Below, in pieces: positions 5,802 to 8,842 of a DNA stretch of 8,842 nucleotides (positions are counted from its first letter, which is position 1; every line of letters starts with the position of its first letter). The notes below the pieces were generated by a model, which saw only the letters and a list, made by a program, of their open reading frames with translations, was not told the origin of the DNA and made no database searches. Source of the DNA: Dehalococcoides mccartyi (lineage in GTDB: Bacteria; Chloroflexota; Dehalococcoidia; UBA2979); the NCBI GenBank assembly GCA_945888895.1, contig CAMDAY010000082.1, positions 1 through 8,842 on the forward strand, in the 5' to 3' direction. The translations under genes were made by a program, and so were the position numbers.

Positions 5802-6917
5802 ATGGACCTGGGCCTGAACGAACAGCAGGAGCTGCTGAAGAATGCCGCGCGTGAGTTCCTCGAGAACGAGTGCCCGGAGTCTCACGTCCGTGAGATGGAA
5901 GAGGACGAGCGCGGCTACTCGCCGGTGCTGTGGGGCCAGATGGCCGAGCAGGGCTGGCAGGGGCTGCTGATCCCGGAGCAGTACGGCGGCGTCGGCTTCG
6001 ACTTCCTCGACCTCACCGTGCTCCTCGAGGAGATCGGGCGGGCGCTGGTGCCCGGCCCGTACATGTCCACCGTCCTCGGCGGCGCCGTCCCGATCATCGA
6101 GGGTGGCAGCGAGGATCAGAAGAAAGAGTTCCTCCCGAAGATCGCCTCAGGCGAGCTCATCTTCACCCTCGCGCTCACCGAGCCGTCCGCCCGCTTCGAC
6201 GAGCAGGGCGTGCAGTGCGCCGCCACCGTCAGCGGCAACGACGTCACTCTCAACGGCACCAAGCTCTTCGTCTCCGACGCCAACGTCGCCGATTACATGG
6301 TGGTCGCCGCGCGCACCGGCAAGGGCGTCACGCTCGCGATCGTCGCGAAGGATCAGCCGGGGGTCACCGTCACCTCGATTCAGACCATCGCGCGCGACAA
6401 GCAGTGCGAGGTCGTCCTGAAGGACGCCAAGGGCCAGCTGCTGGGCGCCGAGGGCGCGGGCTGGGCCATCCTTGAGCCGGTCATCCAGAAGTACACCGTC
6501 GCGGAGGCCGCGTACCTCGTGGGCCTCGCGCAGATGGACTTCGAGATTGCCGTCGACTACGCCAAGGAGCGCGTGCAGTTCGGCCGCCCGATCGGCTCGT
6601 TCCAGGCGATCCAGCACAAGTGCGCCGACATGGTCACCGACGTCGACGGCTCGCGCTTCATCACCTACAAGGCCGCGTGGTGCATCGCGTCGGGCCAGCC
6701 CGCAGCGGACACGCAGATGGCCGTGAACATGGCCAAGGCGTGGACATCCGAGTCGACTCGACGAGTTGTCGCGCACGGCCAGCAGATCCACGGCGGCATC
6801 GGTTTCACGAAGGACTACAAGATCCAGCTGTTCTACCGCCGCCAGAAGCGCGCGGAGCTGGCCTTCGGTGACGCCGATCACCACCGCGAGCTCGTCGCGC
6901 AGCAGCTCGGCATCTAG
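5802..6917 (+). CDS. Acyl-CoA dehydrogenase family protein (smaller, probably non-catalytic partner subunit)
   Basis: Complete 371-aa protein of the acyl-CoA dehydrogenase fold. The C-terminal domain has the strong signature AKERVQFGRPIGSFQAIQ (254-271) and HGQQIHGGIGFTKDYKIQLF (325-344), both usual flavin/subunit-interface motifs. The beta-domain loop is LALTEPSARFD (123-133), without the GSD of catalytic subunits, and is followed by NGTKLFVSDANVADYMVVAA, typical of the short FadE27-like group. By hand alignment both known catalytic-Glu positions are substituted: Tyr231 or its neighbours in helix G, and Phe355 (LAFGD) at the MCAD position. A partner role in an alpha2beta2 enzyme with the preceding 391-aa protein, or with either large subunit, fits better than independent activity. 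A GAGAGGA site 7 nt before the ATG and a likely own promoter support the start. A hairpin follows the stop. Family certain; subunit role inferred. Confidence 0.92.
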   Translation: MDLGLNEQQELLKNAAREFLENECPESHVREMEEDERGYSPVLWGQMAEQGWQGLLIPEQYGGVGFDFLDLTVLLEEIGRALVPGPYMSTVLGGAVPIIEGGSEDQKKEFLPKIASGELIFTLALTEPSARFDEQGVQCAATVSGNDVTLNGTKLFVSDANVADYMVVAARTGKGVTLAIVAKDQPGVTVTSIQTIARDKQCEVVLKDAKGQLLGAEGAGWAILEPVIQKYTVAEAAYLVGLAQMDFEIAVDYAKERVQFGRPIGSFQAIQHKCADMVTDVDGSRFITYKAAWCIASGQPAADTQMAVNMAKAWTSESTRRVVAHGQQIHGGIGFTKDYKIQLFYRRQKRAELAFGDADHHRELVAQQLGI

Positions 6918-6941
6918 CGCCGGGCGGACGAGGACTGAACA

Positions 6942-6968
6942 AACCGCCGGCGCCCGTCGCCGGCGGTT
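6942..6968 (+). terminator. Hairpin terminator after the dehydrogenase run
   Basis: A perfect 11-bp inverted repeat AACCGCCGGCG / CGCCGGCGGTT with a 5-nt CCCGT loop begins 25 bp after the stop at 6917. The following sequence (CTGTGT) is only weakly U-rich, so termination efficiency is uncertain. The position at the end of the run, before a new gene cluster, favours a terminator. Confidence 0.7.
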
Positions 6969-7127
6969 CTGTGTCCGGCATGTTGTTGCGGCCTCGACGG
7001 GCGGATACCTGCTCTGGCTGCCGCCGACCTGTGGGGCACGAGTCATCCGCCTGCGTGATGGCTCGTCGATCCCGCCCGCCGTCTCGACGCAGCCCCGAGC
7101 AGAGGGGTACCTTCCGGCAGCACAAGC

Positions 7128-7132
7128 GAGGT
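7128..7132 (+). promoter_or_regulatory. Ribosome binding site of the SnoaL-like gene
   Basis: GAGGT with a 6-nt spacer to the ATG at 7139 fixes this start; the same frame is open back to 6971 but without family-like sequence. The 221-bp gap before it (6918-7138) holds the terminator hairpin and presumably a promoter, but I see no convincing -35/-10 pair. Confidence 0.6.
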
Positions 7133-7138
7133 AGCACG

Positions 7139-7585
7139 ATGGCACTCACGACCGACGACCTGGTGGAGATCAACCACCTCTATGCGAAGTACTCGCACGC
7201 GCTGGATGGCGGGTTGACGGAGCTGTTCCTCTCCGTATGGGCGCCCGACGGCACCTTCACGCAGGAAGGCCGCACGCGCCGAGGGCACGAGGAGCTGCGC
7301 GTGATGGGCAGCCGCGATCCGGGCGAGGTCGGGCGTCACCGCCACTTCATCTCGAACATCATGATCGATGGCGACGGCGACCAGGCGACCGGTGCCTGCT
7401 ACCTCTACCTCACGCGCGACGTGAAGCAGGAGCCGCTGATCGGCATCTACAGCGACACGCTGGTGAAGCTCGACGGCCGCTGGGTCTTCAAGACCCGCGA
7501 GGTGAAGGGCGACCCCAACCGCCGCGTGTCTGAGAAGTACCGCGAGCAGCAGGCCGCGTGGAAGGCTGCCGGCCTCCCGGTGTAG
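7139..7585 (+). CDS. SnoaL-like / nuclear transport factor 2 (NTF2)-fold protein
   Basis: Complete 148-aa protein of the SnoaL-like branch of the NTF2 superfamily, a cone-shaped alpha+beta pocket used by dehydratases, isomerases, cyclases and ring-hydroxylating-dioxygenase small subunits. Visible features are the N-terminal helix LVEINHLYAKYSHALDGG (8-25) with the family's conserved Tyr and Asp, FLSVWAPDGTFTQEG (30-44), RHFISNIMIDGDGDQA (68-83, the usual 'HxxSN...DGD.A' stretch) and DGRWVFKTREV (112-122). Asp23 and His69 are the natural candidates for acid/base catalysis by analogy with scytalone dehydratase/ketosteroid isomerase relatives. No signal peptide. First gene of a three-gene cluster, 42 bp ahead of the phosphoesterase. 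Members of this family often accompany degradation of cyclic or polyketide-like compounds, but the exact reaction cannot be deduced. Confidence 0.85.
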   Translation: MALTTDDLVEINHLYAKYSHALDGGLTELFLSVWAPDGTFTQEGRTRRGHEELRVMGSRDPGEVGRHRHFISNIMIDGDGDQATGACYLYLTRDVKQEPLIGIYSDTLVKLDGRWVFKTREVKGDPNRRVSEKYREQQAAWKAAGLPV

Positions 7586-7627
7586 CCTCGTCCATCTCGC
7601 TCAACCATCTCGACAGAAGGCAGTCAC

Positions 7628-8209
7628 ATGCGCATTGGTCTCATCTCGGACACGCACATCCCGGAAGCGCAGCCGTTCCTCTACCCGCAGGTGTTCGAGG
7701 CGTTCCGGGGCGTTGACTACATCCTGCACGCTGGCGACTGTCACGACCTGAGCGTGATCGACCAGCTCGGTGCGATCGCGCCGATCTATGTTGCTCGCGG
7801 GAACGGCGACGACGGATCGGGTGGACGCCCGATTCAGCCCGATGATCCTCGCCTGCGCAACGCGTGGATCGTGGAGTTGGGCGGCAAGCGCATCGGCATC
7901 CACCACGACGTGCCGATCCCCGACTGGGAGGGCAACCGCCTGCCTGACGCGCTCAACCGGATCTTCGGCACGAACGAGCTCGACATCCTGGTCTACGGCG
8001 ACACACACGTCGAGGCGGTCGATGAGCTGCACGGCATCCTCTGCGTGAACCCCGGTTCGCCGAACTACCCGCGCAACCTGAACACACAGCACGGCACGAT
8101 CGGCTTCCTCGACATTGACGACAACGGCAACGTCGAGGCGAGCATCTGGATGCTGACGGACGACGGCATCAAGCCGCACGACATGCACCACTGGAAGCGC
8201 CCTTGGTAG
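7628..8209 (+). CDS. Metallophosphoesterase, YfcE/MJ0936 family
   Basis: Complete 193-aa calcineurin-like phosphoesterase, slightly longer than YfcE/MJ0936 (about 165-185 aa), expected to hydrolyse phosphodiesters with two metal ions. Metal-site motifs appear in order: D8 and H10 in SDTH, D37 in HAGD, N59 in RGNGD (57-61), H92/H93 in GIHHD, and GDTH (124-127) followed by the NPGSP motif (141-145). Two sites differ from the common form: GNCD is GNGD, and the usual GHTH is GDTH, putting Asp125 where a His ligand normally sits. The second His (H127) is kept. A GAAGG site 7 nt before the ATG supports the start. It lies between the SnoaL-like and LLM genes with 42- and 46-bp gaps and is probably cotranscribed with them. 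Physiological substrate unknown; its link to the surrounding catabolic genes is not explained by any known pathway. Confidence 0.9.
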   Translation: MRIGLISDTHIPEAQPFLYPQVFEAFRGVDYILHAGDCHDLSVIDQLGAIAPIYVARGNGDDGSGGRPIQPDDPRLRNAWIVELGGKRIGIHHDVPIPDWEGNRLPDALNRIFGTNELDILVYGDTHVEAVDELHGILCVNPGSPNYPRNLNTQHGTIGFLDIDDNGNVEASIWMLTDDGIKPHDMHHWKRPW

Positions 8210-8255
8210 TCGCGCTCTAGGCGCACCCTGCGCGGATGTTGCTTGGAGAACCCTT

Positions 8256-8842
8256 ATGCGTCTTGGTGTGCTGTCCGGCGGAGCCGGTGACGACTGGCGG
8301 CTGACGCTCGAGAAGATCAAGGTCCTCGATGACCTCGGCATCGAGATCGTGTCGGTCGGGGAGTCATGGGGACGCTCTGCCATCCCATGGCTCGCCACGC
8401 TGGCGACGAACACCTCGAAGATCACGGTGGGCACGTCGATCCTCAACGTGTTCTCGCGCACGCCGGCGGCGATCGCGCAAGACTTCGCGATGCTGGAGGA
8501 GCTGTCGGGCGGACGCATGCTCCTCGGCCTCGGGTCGTCGGGGCAGTACCTGGTGGAGCAGTACCACGGCGTCCCGTTCGACCGTCCCCTGCAGCGCCTG
8601 CGTGAGTACGTCGAGATCTTCGACCGGCTGATCGCCGGCGAGCCCTGCGACTACGACGGCGAGGTCTTCCAGATCGGCGGTGGGTTCAAGATCCAGTACA
8701 ACCGCCCGCGCACGAAGGTGCCGGTGCTGATCGCCGCGATCTCGCCGAAGTCGATCCACCAGGCCGGCGAGGTCTCCGACGGGGTGATCCCGATCCACTG
8801 GCCGGTGCACCTGTTCAAGCAGCTGCGCGACGACCTTGAGGC
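8256..8842 (+). CDS. LLM-class (luciferase-like) flavin-dependent oxidoreductase, 3'-truncated
   Basis: The N-terminal 195 residues of a luciferase-like TIM-barrel oxidoreductase; the frame is open to the right edge and members usually have 300-350 aa. Motifs are MRLGVLSGG at the first strand, LATLATNTSKITVGTSILNV (46-65) and SRTPAAIAQDFAMLEELSGG (67-86) leading into RMLLGLGSSG (87-96), then VPVLIAAISPKSIHQAGEVS (155-174). These are the classic barrel segments of F420- or FMN-dependent LLM enzymes. The family includes alkanal and alkanesulfonate monooxygenases and F420-dependent reductases. Cofactor choice cannot be settled from this part. A GGAG site with 7-nt spacing precedes the ATG. It is third in the SnoaL/phosphoesterase cluster and could oxidise or reduce a substrate that the upstream ACAD/thiolase enzymes then shorten. 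Confidence 0.9.
   Translation, partial: MRLGVLSGGAGDDWRLTLEKIKVLDDLGIEIVSVGESWGRSAIPWLATLATNTSKITVGTSILNVFSRTPAAIAQDFAMLEELSGGRMLLGLGSSGQYLVEQYHGVPFDRPLQRLREYVEIFDRLIAGEPCDYDGEVFQIGGGFKIQYNRPRTKVPVLIAAISPKSIHQAGEVSDGVIPIHWPVHLFKQLRDDLE

Noticed and set aside
6983..7011. Possible promoter TTGTTG-17-TACCTG before the SnoaL-like gene
   Set aside because: The -10 match is poor and the leader would be over 100 nt; not strong enough to list.
6147..7145. 332-codon - strand open frame opposite dehydrogenase 3 and the following gap
   Set aside because: Low-complexity translation rich in Arg, Ala and Asp with no recognisable domain; shadow of the + strand gene.
7592..7612. Direct repeat CCATCTCG twice in the gap before the phosphoesterase
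   Set aside because: Only 8 bp, two copies, no dyad and no clear role; likely chance.
1..8842. CRISPR arrays, tRNA/rRNA genes, insertion sequences, prophage or defence genes
   Set aside because: No regularly spaced repeats, no cloverleaf or rRNA-like sequence, no transposase or integrase frames; everything coding is explained by metabolic enzymes.

Overview
The window is GC-rich with a strong G/C preference at third codon positions, and it is densely packed with soluble catabolic enzymes. I find eight protein-coding genes, two of them cut by the window edges. There is no rRNA, tRNA, CRISPR array, insertion sequence or phage gene. The mix (CaiB/BaiF CoA transferase, several acyl-CoA dehydrogenases, thiolase, SnoaL-like protein, luciferase-like flavin oxidoreductase) is typical of aerobic heterotrophs such as Chloroflexota (Dehalococcoidia/SAR202-like lineages) or Actinomycetota. 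The taxon is an inference from gene content and not a sequence match.

Layout. Positions 2-814 (+) hold the C-terminal two thirds of a class III CoA transferase. It ends at a strong hairpin (839-868) lying between convergent genes. The - strand unit 2965-892 encodes a metallo-beta-lactamase-fold hydrolase followed 49 bp later by a complete thiolase. A 240-bp divergent control region (2966-3205) separates it from a + strand run of three acyl-CoA dehydrogenase (ACAD) genes at 3206-4426, 4534-5709 and 5802-6917. The third ACAD has its own recognisable sigma70-like promoter overlapping a 14-bp imperfect palindrome, and the run ends at a hairpin (6942-6968). A second + strand cluster follows: a SnoaL/NTF2-like protein (7139-7585), a YfcE/MJ0936-type metallophosphoesterase (7628-8209), and the N-terminal part of a luciferase-like (LLM) flavin oxidoreductase (8256 to the right edge).

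How they may work together. CoA transfer, acyl-CoA dehydrogenation and thiolysis are the activation, first and last steps of beta-oxidation-type degradation; no enoyl-CoA hydratase or 3-hydroxyacyl-CoA dehydrogenase is in view. The MBL hydrolase could open a lactone or cleave a thioester, and the LLM enzyme could oxygenate or reduce a cyclic substrate. The two larger ACADs (406 and 391 aa) keep a Glu at the helix-G catalytic position and a C-terminal GTSEIQR motif. The third (371 aa) lacks a Glu at both known catalytic positions. This is the pattern of the alpha2beta2 ACADs described for mycobacterial cholesterol side-chain degradation (FadE26-FadE27 type). The substrate may therefore be bulky, for instance steroid- or terpenoid-like, but the sequence does not show this directly. 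I found no clear evidence of a wholly new system. The most interesting points are the ACAD set with its apparent non-catalytic partner, the regulated internal promoter, and ligand substitutions in the phosphoesterase.
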